Below, piece after piece: positions 37,105 to 45,863 of a stretch of 64,000 nt of DNA. The position numbers and the translations under genes are program-made. Each line of letters starts with the position of its first letter. Position 1 is the first letter of the stretch. Under the pieces are notes generated by a model. The model saw only the letters and a list, made by a program, of their open reading frames with translations, was not told the DNA's origin and did not search any database. Where the stretch lies: contig NZ_CP096255.1 of NCBI RefSeq assembly GCF_011516635.5, forward strand, positions 2,788,501-2,852,500, in the 5' to 3' direction. Source of the DNA: Bradyrhizobium barranii subsp. apii. Lineage in GTDB: Bacteria; Pseudomonadota; Alphaproteobacteria; Rhizobiales; Xanthobacteraceae.

Positions 37105-37383
37105 TCAGGTGCCGGGATCTCTCCGATCGCACTCCGGGCATCGGCCATCTGTGGCGGCGCCGAGTTGACGGCCGAATTCTTCCCTGAGGACGTCCGATGC
37201 CCAGAACTCGCCATCGCTCTTGATGATTCTTTTCGCCCGCTCAAAGGCATGGCTCTCGGCGGCATCGTCGCCGACGCGGATAATAACCCGATCGTGGAAA
37301 GGACAGACAATCGTGGCACGGGTGGTTTCGAGCGCGTAGCGCACAACCGCGGTCAGATCGTCGGCATGAAGTTTGCTGGACAT
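37105..37383 (-). CDS. Small Cys/His protein, paralogue of 881-1159
   Basis: 92 residues from the ATG at 37383 (AGGAG upstream); a longer frame start at 37485 is unlikely. It shares RYAL-TTRA, CPFH, IRVGDD, AESHA, RA, SDG, and a C-terminal CPEC with the protein at 881-1159. The conserved CxxH and CxxC pairs suggest a zinc site. A FixK/Fnr-like box lies 230 bases upstream in the divergent region shared with 37683-37901. No known function. Confidence 0.7.
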   Translation of the reverse strand: MSSKLHADDLTAVVRYALETTRATIVCPFHDRVIIRVGDDAAESHAFERAKRIIKSDGEFWASDVLREEFGRQLGAATDGRCPECDRRDPGT

Positions 37384-37614
37384 CGTGGCTCTCCTGTCGA
37401 CGTCGCGGAGCGAAATGCAAATCAACCCCGGGCTTCTGAAGAGGAGGTCGGCATGCTTACAAACCCCAATTCCTCGGGTCCGCATTGATCCAGCTCAACA
37501 ACGGATGTCGCATGCTCCAATCGCCGTAAGGGGGCTCTATGATCATCCGCAATTTCGCCGAGGCGCAACTCAAAGGTCGCCTCCACGTCAGCTGCCGGAA
37601 GAACGAGCAAATCG

Positions 37615-37628
37615 TTGATCTAGATCAT
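37615..37628. promoter_or_regulatory. FixK/Fnr-like box
   Basis: TTGATCTAGATCAT matches the TTGAT-N4-ATCAA consensus at 9 of 10 defined positions. It is centred about 62 bases before the ATG at 37683, a plausible class II activator distance if transcription starts about 20 bases before the gene. It suggests induction under low oxygen. Confidence 0.65.
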
Positions 37629-37682
37629 TTCGCCATACTGCCAAGATCGCATGCTGCGCGTCGGACACGAGGGAGGTTCTAT

Positions 37683-37901
37683 ATGGCACCGGTCTCAACA
37701 CCGCATGATGAAAAATGCCCTCGCCGTGGTTCCAGGTTAGTACACCTCGAGTGGCACGAACGCGTCAATGCTCAGGAGGCGCAAGAGCTCTGGCGCTGCT
37801 GGATCTGCAAGAGCGAATTTGTCACCCCCGTCGCTTCTGATGGGACAGAGTCGTCAGTCGCTGGGATCACCGAACCATTCTTTACGAACCTGCTCGTCTG
37901 A
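37683..37901 (+). CDS. Small zinc-ribbon-like protein
   Basis: 72 residues from ATG 37683. It has a CPRRGSRLVHLEWHERVN segment followed by ELWRCWICKSEFVT, a layout like a short zinc ribbon. The second CxxC is intact, but the first knuckle reads CPRRG where CPxCG would be expected, so one ligand appears replaced by Arg. I recall closely similar short proteins in Bradyrhizobium. The FixK/Fnr-like box upstream suggests microaerobic expression. Function unknown. Confidence 0.65.
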   Translation: MAPVSTPHDEKCPRRGSRLVHLEWHERVNAQEAQELWRCWICKSEFVTPVASDGTESSVAGITEPFFTNLLV

Positions 37902-37982
37902 TCAGTTCCGCTTGAGCGGATCGACAAGGAAATCGTTCGATGTCCTTGGTTAATGCATCGCCTCATCATCTCGAGCGCTGGC

Positions 37983-38705
37983 ATGAAGTTTCGGACGCTG
38001 ATGGCCGCCGCGATTGTCGCCATGCTCCCGCAATTTAATGCGGGAGCACAGGTGAACTTGTCGGCTGGCAGCACGTCGTCCCAACTGTCCGACCTTATGA
38101 TCGCGATACAATTCCAACACATCAAATTATGGTTGGCCGGAAAGCTAGGCAACTGGGACTTGGCGAATTATGAGCTTCGACAAATCCAGGCAAGCTTGCG
38201 GAAGGCAACGCCGACTCCCTCCGAAGGCCTGCGCTCGTCCCAAACTACCGAACAGCTGCAAGCTCTGGATCGCGCGATTCAACAGAAGGATGGTGCAGCT
38301 TTCGCCAAGGCTTACTCGGATCTCACGAACGGATGCAATGCCTGCCACCGCGCCAGCGGATACAGTTCAATCACCATCCAGGTGCCGGTTAACTCGCCGT
38401 TCAGCGATCAGCTGTTCGCAGATCAGATCGCGCAGGGTCGCGCGCTCGCTCGCGGGACCTGCGGCCTCTGTCACATTGTCTCGGATGCTTCAAGGGAAAC
38501 ACCAGCCTTTCGCGTCCCCGCGCCAAGCTTCAGCGAAATTGCCAGCCGGCCATCTTTTTCAGCCAACTATCTCCGAGAGCTATTGACGTCAAACCACCGT
38601 CGCGTAGGCCCGAACCAGGCAATGCTTAAGCCAAAGCTCGTCGAATACCAGATCGATGCGATCGTTGCGTTCTTCGAGACCGTGCAAGCCGACCGGGCTC
38701 GCTAA
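37983..38705 (+). CDS. Exported dihaem c-type cytochrome
   Basis: 240 residues from ATG 37983 (alternative 37953). Signal peptide MKFRTLMAAAIVAMLPQFNA, cleavage near GAQ. The first domain is helical with a C-terminal NGCNACH haem site, like a cytochrome c-prime bundle; the second is a class I-like domain with GTCGLCH and a possible Met ligand late in the protein. It would carry electrons in the periplasm. It opens a run of five small cytochrome genes and is divergent or convergent with its neighbours rather than in a long operon. Confidence 0.85.
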   Translation: MKFRTLMAAAIVAMLPQFNAGAQVNLSAGSTSSQLSDLMIAIQFQHIKLWLAGKLGNWDLANYELRQIQASLRKATPTPSEGLRSSQTTEQLQALDRAIQQKDGAAFAKAYSDLTNGCNACHRASGYSSITIQVPVNSPFSDQLFADQIAQGRALARGTCGLCHIVSDASRETPAFRVPAPSFSEIASRPSFSANYLRELLTSNHRRVGPNQAMLKPKLVEYQIDAIVAFFETVQADRAR

Positions 38706-38743
38706 GATCTGAGCTTAGGGTCATGGTCGCGCCGATCAGCGTT

Positions 38744-39112
38744 CTAGTCTTGAGTCTTTAGGCTAAGGATGTAATTCGCGAGAGCGTCGGCCTGATCGGG
38801 CGCGATGACGAGGTTCGGCATGTTCTGGTGGCTGGTCTTCAGGAACACTTTCAGCGAAAGTGCCGTCGTTCCATACCTGTTTGCGATTGACGCGAAGCCC
38901 GGTGCCTGATCCGACATTCCCGGCATGTGCGGTTCGATTGCATGACACGGCTTGCACCATGCTTCCGCGAGGCGATGTCCTTCAAACGCGCTGTCTGCAG
39001 CAAGTTTAGATCCGTCCGCCTTGTGCACGCGGACGAGAAACAACGCTAATAGCGCGATCAGGATCACGAGGCTGATGTTGACTCGCATGCTGCGGAACAT
39101 GTTCCGTCTCAA
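38744..39112 (-). CDS. Small membrane-anchored c-type cytochrome
   Basis: 122 residues from 39112 (ATG at 39088 is equally possible). The N-terminal hydrophobic helix (ISLVILIALLALFLVRV) acts as a signal or anchor. The haem site is WCKPCH, and a Met in HQNMPNLVI is the likely sixth ligand. It is a monohaem class I cytochrome for periplasmic electron transfer. It converges with 37983-38705. Confidence 0.87.
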   Translation of the reverse strand: MRRNMFRSMRVNISLVILIALLALFLVRVHKADGSKLAADSAFEGHRLAEAWCKPCHAIEPHMPGMSDQAPGFASIANRYGTTALSLKVFLKTSHQNMPNLVIAPDQADALANYILSLKTQD

Positions 39113-39250
39113 CTCGGGGTTGGGGCACTCACAGCAACCGCGCGAGCGCCAGCGGGCATCTCATCGCCAAAACCGCCTGCCGATCAGCCGTTCTGGCGAA
39201 AGAAAGCAGAATGACCGAGCGCACCCGCCCTTAGCGCAGGATGCGGCGCT

Positions 39251-39703
39251 TTAACACGCGATCAGGTCGGTATGTCCAAATCCCTTTGAGTAGTCGAGCA
39301 GGGAGACAATCGTGGGTGTCAGGCGGAAGACGCAGACCTCCGAAGTGTTCGGCATGGGGAGATCAAGGCTCTTCTGGTTCGGATACCGCGAGATCAGGAG
39401 GCGCAAGGCGTTTTCGAATTCGGCGGGATTCGTTACGAGCTTCGCGCGTGCCGCCATCGATAGGCCCAGGATGTCCATCACTTGCGTGGGATCGTCATCC
39501 ACCGTTAGCGAGACCCGATCGTCCTTCGCCAGGTTAGCTGCCTTCTGGCTGTCCGCTCCGCAAAGGAAATAGATGACGAGCCCATCATTGGCGTAGCCGA
39601 CAGTGGTCACCTGGGGCCAGCCGTCAGATCGTAGGGTAGCGATCCTCGTCGTCCGGTGCTGATCCAGAAGCCGAAGGATTTTCCGCCTGAACGTTTCGTC
39701 CAT
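39251..39703 (-). CDS. Pyridoxamine 5'-phosphate oxidase-like flavin protein
   Basis: 150 residues forming a split-barrel FMN-binding fold: TTRIATLRSDGWPQVTTVGY, IYFLCGADSQKAANLAKDDR and VSLTVDDD are the usual core segments. Family members reduce or bind F420, FMN or haem substrates; many of unknown role are stress-linked. A TTGA-N6-TCAA box lies 50 bases upstream of its start, which points to control by a FixK/Fnr-type regulator. Confidence 0.85.
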   Translation of the reverse strand: MDETFRRKILRLLDQHRTTRIATLRSDGWPQVTTVGYANDGLVIYFLCGADSQKAANLAKDDRVSLTVDDDPTQVMDILGLSMAARAKLVTNPAEFENALRLLISRYPNQKSLDLPMPNTSEVCVFRLTPTIVSLLDYSKGFGHTDLIAC

Positions 39704-39752
39704 TGGTCGCCTCCGATTTAGACCAGTTTAGCCCCGAACTAGCGTGTACGTT

Positions 39753-39766
39753 TTGAGGCAGGTCAA
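39753..39766. promoter_or_regulatory. FixK/Fnr-like box
   Basis: TTGAGGCAGGTCAA has both TTGA and TCAA half sites in the correct spacing. It lies about 57 bases upstream of the minus-strand gene starting at 39703 and could also serve the plus-strand genes from 39976. Confidence 0.5.
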
Positions 39767-39975
39767 GTATCGAGGAAGCCGGCCGCCAAGCGTAGGCGCA
39801 GTGGGCCTGCCATACGCCTGAGCGCAATTGCACCAATCGCTCTCGGAGGGAGCGCTGTTTGGCAGTTATGCTTGTCGCTATAGCGGGCCCCATCGCCAAC
39901 CGACCTCATGCTTTGAGCTGCATCAAGCTGGCTTTGAACGGCGGTGACATCGTGTGGACTGGGAGGGCTGCTTCG

Positions 39976-40137
39976 ATGCGCCGAGTTGCCTTGAAAGCCC
40001 TATTCACGGCTCTCGCTTTCAGAAGAGCCGAGAAGGAGCGAGTCGATTGGGATCGAAATATCTTGATCTTCTCGACGGTGGTGACCGTCGGGCTGGTTGC
40101 GCTCTATGTCTACGGCAAGGCTACCTCGCGTTGGTGA
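39976..40137 (+). CDS. Small single-span membrane protein
   Basis: 53 residues from ATG 39976. A basic cytoplasmic start (MRRVALKALFTALAFRRAEK) precedes one membrane helix (ILIFSTVVTVGLVALYVYG). It lies 23 bases before a c-type cytochrome gene and may be co-transcribed with it. Frame extensions upstream look non-coding. Function unknown. Confidence 0.5.
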   Translation: MRRVALKALFTALAFRRAEKERVDWDRNILIFSTVVTVGLVALYVYGKATSRW

Positions 40138-40160
40138 ACTGTTTCGCGGGAACGACTGCG

Positions 40161-40514
40161 ATGATGCGATGCTTGCTGATACTTTCGACAATAGGTCTCG
40201 GGTCGAGCACCTGCGCCCATGCGCGCGATGAGGAGCAGCAACATGGCAAAGAGCTGTTGCAACAATTGTGCGCCCGCTGTCACTCAGTTGGTAGGACCGG
40301 CGCGAGTCCCAACAGGCAAGCGCCGCCCTTTCGCAGCTTCAGCGAAACCAAACTCTATGACAGCGACTTCCTGCAACGACTACAGGATGGCTATAGCAGC
40401 ATTCATCCCTCCATGCCGACCTTCCGCTTCAACAGGGACGATGCAGAGGCTGTCCTAAACTACATGAAGTCAATTCAGGAACCAACTAAGCCGAAACAAT
40501 CTCCGCCGCGATGA
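40161..40514 (+). CDS. Small c-type cytochrome
   Basis: 117 residues from ATG 40161. Signal peptide MRCLLILSTIGLGSSTCAHA, haem site QLCARCHSVG, and a Met in HPSMPTFRF as likely axial ligand. It has the same layout as the proteins at 44104-44415 and 44625-44975: CxxCH, then APPF, then a helix, then MPTF. These look like members of one family. Confidence 0.87.
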   Translation: MMRCLLILSTIGLGSSTCAHARDEEQQHGKELLQQLCARCHSVGRTGASPNRQAPPFRSFSETKLYDSDFLQRLQDGYSSIHPSMPTFRFNRDDAEAVLNYMKSIQEPTKPKQSPPR

Positions 40515-40636
40515 GGTCTGAGCATCTCCAGGAGACCAAAATATTCGTTCAAGGACAATAGACAGCATCTTTGGGTGAAACCGGAGACCCAGTGGTCGTC
40601 CTCTTGAGAGCATCTGCCAGAACCCTCGGAAAGATT

Positions 40637-40650
40637 TTGACCTAGCTCAT
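40637..40650. promoter_or_regulatory. Possible FixK/Fnr-like box
   Basis: TTGACCTAGCTCAT has one full half site and one with a mismatch. It lies about 127 bases before the P1B-type ATPase, in a 256-base gap that holds no other gene. A weaker candidate than the other boxes. Confidence 0.35.
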
Positions 40651-40770
40651 CGGCGCCTTGCGAATGGCTGCGTTCGTTGGAGGCGAGTGTTCGAGACTTG
40701 TCATTGATTCTGCTCAAGCAACGGAGCTTGTTTCGGAAGAGAATGATGCAGGTAGTGTTGGAATGAGATC

Positions 40771-43059
40771 ATGTCGTTTGAGCGGGTTCTACGATGGACT
40801 CTGGTTGCAATCGCAATCGCGGGATTAACCGCGGGTATCCTTGCGCGAGCTGCCGGCCGTCCTGATCTGGCCGATTTCGCATGGGCAATCGGCACGGCAC
40901 CCGTGATAGGTGGACTGGCGGTCTCGATCGTCAGGGACTTGCTGGGCGGCCGACTGGGAGTGGACGCGATTGCGCTCCTGTCGATGAGCGCGGCATTGGC
41001 GCTCGGCCAGCCGCTTGCCGGCGCCGTGGTGGCGCTGATGTATTCCGGTGGCAACGTACTGGAGGATATCGCGATCGCGCGGGCTGAGCACGACCTGCGG
41101 TCACTGGTCGATCGTGCGCCGCGCCGGGCACATCGCAAGACTGGCGAGCGGATCGAAGAGGTTCCGATCGAGGCGGTCTTGGTCAGCGAAGAGCTCCTGG
41201 TACGGGCCGGCGAGATCGTGCCAGTCGACGGCATCGTCCGTTTGGCCATGGCGACCATCGACGAGTCCGCGGTTACGGGCGAGCCGATCCCGGTCGAGAA
41301 GACACGCGGCAGCGCCGTTCTTTCCGGTTCGCTGAATGCGGGTGAGACCTTCGAGTTGACCGTTACCGCACCGGCTGGCGAGAGTACCTACGCTGGTATT
41401 GTGCGCATGGTGACGGCGGCGCAAACTGCGAAGGCCCCCTTTGTGCGGTTGGCCGATCGCTATGCGCTGATCTTTCTTCCCGTGACGCTCGTCACCGCCT
41501 TCCTGGCGTGGTGGATCTCCGGTGATTTGACCCGCAGCCTCGCTGTGCTGGTGGCGGCAACGCCTTGCCCCCTGATTCTGGCCGCACCTGTCGCCTTCAT
41601 CGCCGGCGTAGCGCAAGCGGCCCGTCGCGGCATCTTAGTCAAGGGAGGAGGGGCACTGGAGGCGCTGGCTCGTGCGCGCACCGTGCTCTTCGACAAAACC
41701 GGCACTCTCACGGTTGGAGGTGCGCGGTTGCTTTCGGTTGAAGTCGCTCCGGGGGAAAATCCGGACGAGGTCCTCACGCTTGGGGCCTCGCTTGAGCAGG
41801 CCTCGCATCACGTCCTCGCCAAGACCGTCGTCTCTGCGGCCGTCGATCGCGGCCTCAAGCTCAAAGCGCCCGAACAGGTCAAAGAAACCATGGGCACCGG
41901 TTTGTCCGGCCTTATCGACGGCCGCCGGGTAACCGCGGGCTCGCGAGAGTTGCTTCGCTCACATGCCGAGCTGTCGCCGTGGGAGCTGCGGGCAATCCGG
42001 CGCGCATCGTGGCGCTCGGCGCTCATCGTCTTTGTCGCCGTGGACGGCCTTCCGATCGGTGCGCTGCTGCTGGCCGACGAGCTGCGGGCTGATACGCCGC
42101 GAGCGATCCGGCTGCTGCGCGATGCGGGCATCGTACGAATGGTCATGGTCACAGGCGATCGTGCCGCAGCGGCGCAGGCAATCGGAGCAGCGCTCGACCT
42201 CGATGCCGTGCTGGCTGACCGCGTTCCCTCGGACAAGGTCGAGGCGGTGCGCACTGAACAGCGGCTGCATCCGACCATCATGGTCGGTGATGGCATCAAT
42301 GACGCCCCGGCACTGGCCGTGGCCGATATCGGGGTCGCGCTCGGCGCACGCGGCGCGAGCGCCTCGTCCGAGGCGGCGGATGTGGTCATCCTTACCGATC
42401 GGCTTGATCGCGTCGGCGAAGCGATCATAATTGCGCAGCGTGCACGGCGTATCGCTCTCCAAAGCGTCATTATTGGCATGGGATTGTCGATAGCTGCCAT
42501 GGTGGCCGCTACCGTTGGCTGGCTGGATCCCGTGCCGGCGGCGATCGTGCAGGAGGTGATCGATGTTGCCGTCATCCTGAACGCGCTGCGGGCGCTCACT
42601 CCAGCCCATGGGAGCGCCGGTCGCCGGATATCCGCAGAGGAGGGCCTAGCACTGCATCACGACCATCAGGCGCTGTTCGGGGATCTCGACCGACTGCGCA
42701 AGATCGTCGATGCGATCGACGATGTGCCGCCAGACGCCGCTGCGGCCTTGATCGAAGAGGCTGATCGCCTCGTTCAGGGCAGTGTAGTGAAGCACGAGCG
42801 CGAGGACGAGGGCAGCGTCTATCCGAAAATTGCGGAGGTGCTGCGCGAACGCCACGGCCTCTCTGCCATGAGCCGCGCGCATCGTGAGATCCTGCACCTT
42901 GCGCGGCTGCTCGCACGGATCGCGGCCGACCTGCCGTCAGAAAAGATCGACCGCTATCTTATTCGAGATGCCCAGCGTGTGATCGAGGCGATCGAAACGC
43001 TGGTGCGCATGCATACGGCCCAAGAGGACGATATTTACGAAGCCGTGGCGGCGGACTGA
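40771..43059 (+). CDS. P1B-5-type metal ATPase with C-terminal hemerythrin-like domain
   Basis: 762 residues. N-terminal helices are followed by the actuator motif VTGEPIPVEK, the transmembrane metal motif ATPCPLILAAP (TPC in place of CPC), phosphorylation site DKTGTLT (Asp about 308), and hinge GDGINDAPALA (about 505). From about residue 628 to the end a four-helix HHDHQALF, HEREDEG and RAHREI pattern matches hemerythrin-like domains. This architecture is that of P1B-5 ATPases such as Sinorhizobium Nia, which export Ni2+/Fe2+ and are thought to sense metal or oxygen by the hemerythrin tail. The surrounding genes and boxes fit microaerobic expression. Confidence 0.92.
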   Translation: MSFERVLRWTLVAIAIAGLTAGILARAAGRPDLADFAWAIGTAPVIGGLAVSIVRDLLGGRLGVDAIALLSMSAALALGQPLAGAVVALMYSGGNVLEDIAIARAEHDLRSLVDRAPRRAHRKTGERIEEVPIEAVLVSEELLVRAGEIVPVDGIVRLAMATIDESAVTGEPIPVEKTRGSAVLSGSLNAGETFELTVTAPAGESTYAGIVRMVTAAQTAKAPFVRLADRYALIFLPVTLVTAFLAWWISGDLTRSLAVLVAATPCPLILAAPVAFIAGVAQAARRGILVKGGGALEALARARTVLFDKTGTLTVGGARLLSVEVAPGENPDEVLTLGASLEQASHHVLAKTVVSAAVDRGLKLKAPEQVKETMGTGLSGLIDGRRVTAGSRELLRSHAELSPWELRAIRRASWRSALIVFVAVDGLPIGALLLADELRADTPRAIRLLRDAGIVRMVMVTGDRAAAAQAIGAALDLDAVLADRVPSDKVEAVRTEQRLHPTIMVGDGINDAPALAVADIGVALGARGASASSEAADVVILTDRLDRVGEAIIIAQRARRIALQSVIIGMGLSIAAMVAATVGWLDPVPAAIVQEVIDVAVILNALRALTPAHGSAGRRISAEEGLALHHDHQALFGDLDRLRKIVDAIDDVPPDAAAALIEEADRLVQGSVVKHEREDEGSVYPKIAEVLRERHGLSAMSRAHREILHLARLLARIAADLPSEKIDRYLIRDAQRVIEAIETLVRMHTAQEDDIYEAVAAD

Positions 43060-43077
43060 GCAGCTTGGCGATGTCGG

Positions 43078-43389
43078 TTAGTCGATCGTGCCGAATTCCG
43101 CCACGGGCAGAATCCAATAGACGAGGTTGGTGCCGGTGAACGAAGCCCGAACCCGGTCGAGCAGGCGCGCGGCATCGTTCCGTGGTAGGACAATCCATAC
43201 GATGACCTGATTGGCGTGCCCTTTGACGCGCTCGGCCATGCTTTGGAGCCGCACGGCGGTGCCGTGTCCGGCAGCATCGAAGGCCGTGAAACCCCTCACC
43301 AGATCGGTCTGTTCGCTGAGATAGTCGAAGAGCTCGTCGCGAAGCTGGCGCGGCAGGATCAGCGTGAGGCAGACGGACACGCTCGTCAT
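43078..43389 (-). CDS. DUF3240-like protein
   Basis: 103 residues: CLTLILPRQLRDELFDYLSE, GFTAFDAAGHG, HANQVIVWIVLP. DUF3240 proteins are small PII-like proteins found beside CzcA-type metal efflux pumps. Here the neighbour is the remaining tail of such a pump, whose stop overlaps this start by 4 bases. With the pump broken, this gene is probably an orphan, perhaps sensing metal or nucleotide. Confidence 0.8.
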   Translation of the reverse strand: MTSVSVCLTLILPRQLRDELFDYLSEQTDLVRGFTAFDAAGHGTAVRLQSMAERVKGHANQVIVWIVLPRNDAARLLDRVRASFTGTNLVYWILPVAEFGTID

Positions 43390-43925
43390 TTGGCCCCCTT
43401 CGCAGCGCCGCCGTAGCGGCGATACAGGATCGGCAGCAGAATCAGCGTCAGCATTGTCGACGAGACCAGCCCCCCGATCACGACGATGGCCAGCGGTCGC
43501 TGCACTTCAGATCCCGGACCGGAGGCGAACAACAGCGGGATCAATCCGAGCGCCGTGATGCTGGCCGTCATTAGAACGGGCCGCAGTCTTCGCATGGCGC
43601 CTTCGACGACGATGCGACCCTCGCTCAGGCCGTGAGCGCGTAGCTGGTTGAAATAGGAGACCAGCACGACGCCGTTCAGTACGGCTATGCCGAGCAGCGC
43701 GATGGATCCGACCGACGCCGGAACGGACAGATATTCGCCGCTTGAGACCAGCGCGAACACGCCGCCGATCAGCGCGAAGGGGATGTTGACCAGCACCAGC
43801 ACCAGCAGGGCATGGCGCACCGAGCCAAATGTGGTGAACAGCAGCACGAAGATCAGGCCGATGACGACCGGCACCACGACAGAGAGCCGCGCGGCGGCGC
43901 GCTGCTGGAAACAGGTCCGGCTGCA
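43386..43925 (-). pseudogene. CzcA/CusA-type RND efflux pump, C-terminal remnant
   Basis: About 175 codons cover the last transmembrane bundle of a heavy-metal RND pump: QQRAAARLSVVVPVVIGLIF, NIPFALIGGVFAL, SIALLGIAVLNGVVLVS, and GAMRRLRPVLMTA. A full pump has more than 1000 residues; nothing resembling its periplasmic domains lies upstream, where the frame changes at about 43920. It was once part of a metal-export operon with the DUF3240 gene. Confidence 0.85.
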
Positions 43926-44103
43926 GCGCCGTAGACCGGCGGGAAATCACAACGATGTTCTCCCGGCCGGTGTCGTCGAAGAACGGCACCTGAGCGCGCT
44001 CGCGCCGCTCGGCACGCTTTCGACTCTATCCGTGCATCGGAAGTTCCGCATTGACCCATCTCAACCCGGGCTTCGAACCTTGGCGGCGGCGGTGGGCCGT
44101 GCC

Positions 44104-44415
44104 CTACTTGAGTGTGCGGACGTAGTCCGCGAGATCCGCGATCTCCGTCCGGTTCAGCGATAGCGTCGGCATGTTCGGATGCGGTGCGAGTAGAAGGAAA
44201 GCGAGCTTGTTTTGGTCGAAATCGGGCATCTTCGCGAAGGTGGAGAACGGCGGCGCCTGGTCGGAGGCTTTCTTCTGGCCGCTTTCGACGAGATGGCACG
44301 CGGCGCACCAACGCTTTGCGATGTCCTTGCCGTGATCCGCGTCCGCCGCTGCGGCCGGTGTCACGATCGCAAGCGCGCAAATCGTGGCGGACGACAATCT
44401 GAATGCTTTCGACAT
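44104..44415 (-). CDS. Small c-type cytochrome
   Basis: 103 residues. Signal peptide (LSSATICALAIVTPAAAADA), haem site RWCAACHLVE, APPF, and HPNMPTLSL supplying the Met ligand. It is the last gene of the minus-strand unit that begins with the universal stress gene at 45808. A soluble periplasmic electron carrier, to judge from the sequence. Confidence 0.87.
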   Translation of the reverse strand: MSKAFRLSSATICALAIVTPAAAADADHGKDIAKRWCAACHLVESGQKKASDQAPPFSTFAKMPDFDQNKLAFLLLAPHPNMPTLSLNRTEIADLADYVRTLK

Positions 44416-44439
44416 GCGAGGGTCCCCAAGGATCGAGCG

Positions 44440-44628
44440 TTATTGTCGGCGGACAATCTGACCGGTGACGTCTTCCACGTGAAGCAGCAGAAAGATAAGT
44501 GGTCCCCCGTCGTCGTGGACCGGCGTGTTGATCGATCGCTCGCCGCGCGTTACGGCAAGGCAGCCCGGGACGATGTCCGACCAATTTTGACCAAGGCTTC
44601 TCTCGATCGCGCACGTCTGATAGCTCAT
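44440..44628 (-). CDS. Short PAS-domain-like protein
   Basis: 62 residues whose ATG overlaps the stop of the upstream cytochrome gene (ATGA). The end, INTPVHDDGGPLIFLLLHVE then DVTGQIV, is the last strand pair of a PAS domain as seen in rhizobial sensor proteins. The rest of a PAS domain is missing, so this is either a truncated sensor or a gene in decay. The overlap and intergenic spacing keep it inside the Usp-cytochrome operon. Confidence 0.5.
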   Translation of the reverse strand: MSYQTCAIERSLGQNWSDIVPGCLAVTRGERSINTPVHDDGGPLIFLLLHVEDVTGQIVRRQ

Positions 44629-44975
44629 TGCTCCAACGTCTTCAGGAACGCCATGAAATCGCCGACCTGGTCGGAATCGAATTGAAATTCTGGCATCGCC
44701 GGATGCCCAGTGACGATGCCCTCGGCCAAGGCCTCCTGCAGCATCTCGATCGGATATCGCTCGTGTAACGTCCTGAACGGTGGAGCAATCTTGAGGGGGC
44801 TTGGGCTGACCTTGTCGGTCGAGTGGCACTTCGCACAATACAGCAGCGCAAGACGTCGGCCTTGCTCGACGCTCGAAGCTGCGGTTGGGTTAGGGGAGAA
44901 AAACAAACCCGCAACGAGTATGGCGCCTGCCACGGCACGTCCAGTTCCGAGATGCGTCCTCACGTAGTGCTCCAT
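44625..44975 (-). CDS. Small c-type cytochrome
   Basis: 116 residues. Signal segment VAGAILVAGLFFSPNPTAAS, haem site LYCAKCHSTD, APPF, and HPAMPEFQF as Met ligand region. Its start overlaps the stop of the universal stress gene (TGATG), so it is translationally coupled. It belongs to the same family as 40161-40514 and 44104-44415. Confidence 0.88.
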   Translation of the reverse strand: MEHYVRTHLGTGRAVAGAILVAGLFFSPNPTAASSVEQGRRLALLYCAKCHSTDKVSPSPLKIAPPFRTLHERYPIEMLQEALAEGIVTGHPAMPEFQFDSDQVGDFMAFLKTLEQ

Positions 44976-45808
44976 CAGTGCGACATCATGACCGGAACTG
45001 TCATACTGCGGAACATTTCCTGCGTGACCCCGCCGAATACCGTTTCCTGAAGTCGAGAGTGGCCGTAACCGCCCATGATCAGCAGGTCGAGGCTTTCATC
45101 CGCAGCGATCGACAGGATGCTCGCTTGCAGATCGCTACAGTCGGCCTGAAGCGATACGGCCTTCGCCGGCAAGCCCTTCCGCGCGAGATGTGTCAGGAGG
45201 CGTTCGGGCGATGCATCGGGCGGTACCTCGGATGCATTGAGGGTGATGGTCGTCAGAGCGGCTGCGTCGGTGATAAATGGCATCGCGTCCCGCAAGGCGC
45301 GGGCGGCAAGGCGGCTGCCGTCCCAGCAGATGCCGACGCGTGCCGCCTTGAACGCACCCCGGAAAGTATAGGGAATGAACAGCAGGGGCCCACCCGCCTG
45401 CAAGAGCAGTTCCTTCGGAAGCCGGTTGTCAAACGTGTCGCCCTCGGGGTCGCCTTGTGACACGATCGTCAGATCATAGAGGCGCGCCGCTGCACCAGCT
45501 TTCGCAACCGCGTCGGCGAGAGTTCCGTTCAGTGCGTACCTTCCATAGTTGATCCGGACGTTCTTCGCCTCGACCTCGAAGACGCGCAGCGCTGCCTCGG
45601 CTCGCTCCAGCGCACGTTCATACTCGAATTGCAGGGACGATGCGATGGCTGCGCCGCCTTCCGCAAGAAACGGCACGTTCGTCGAAGCATATCCTGTTGC
45701 AATTGCATCCAGATGTGCCGAAGCACTCATTGCAAGAGAAACAGAAGCGTCGATGGCAGGCCGCGGTGAGCGCTCCGTAGGAATATGCACCAATAAGTCC
45801 TTGAACAT
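44975..45808 (-). CDS. Tandem universal stress protein
   Basis: 277 residues from ATG 45808 comprising two Usp domains. The second retains the ATP-binding loop GGYGHSRLQETVFGGVTQEM; the first has a less clear loop. DLLIMG precedes the loop. Tandem Usp proteins act in the cytoplasm under stress and in rhizobia are often induced at low oxygen. First gene of a coupled unit Usp-cytochrome-PAS-cytochrome. A perfect TTGA-N6-TCAA box lies 56 bases upstream. Confidence 0.9.
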   Translation of the reverse strand: MFKDLLVHIPTERSPRPAIDASVSLAMSASAHLDAIATGYASTNVPFLAEGGAAIASSLQFEYERALERAEAALRVFEVEAKNVRINYGRYALNGTLADAVAKAGAAARLYDLTIVSQGDPEGDTFDNRLPKELLLQAGGPLLFIPYTFRGAFKAARVGICWDGSRLAARALRDAMPFITDAAALTTITLNASEVPPDASPERLLTHLARKGLPAKAVSLQADCSDLQASILSIAADESLDLLIMGGYGHSRLQETVFGGVTQEMFRSMTVPVMMSH

Positions 45809-45863
45809 GCGTGCCTCCCGTTCCGATCGGGCTGAAGAGCAGCACAGGTCGACATCGAGAGCC

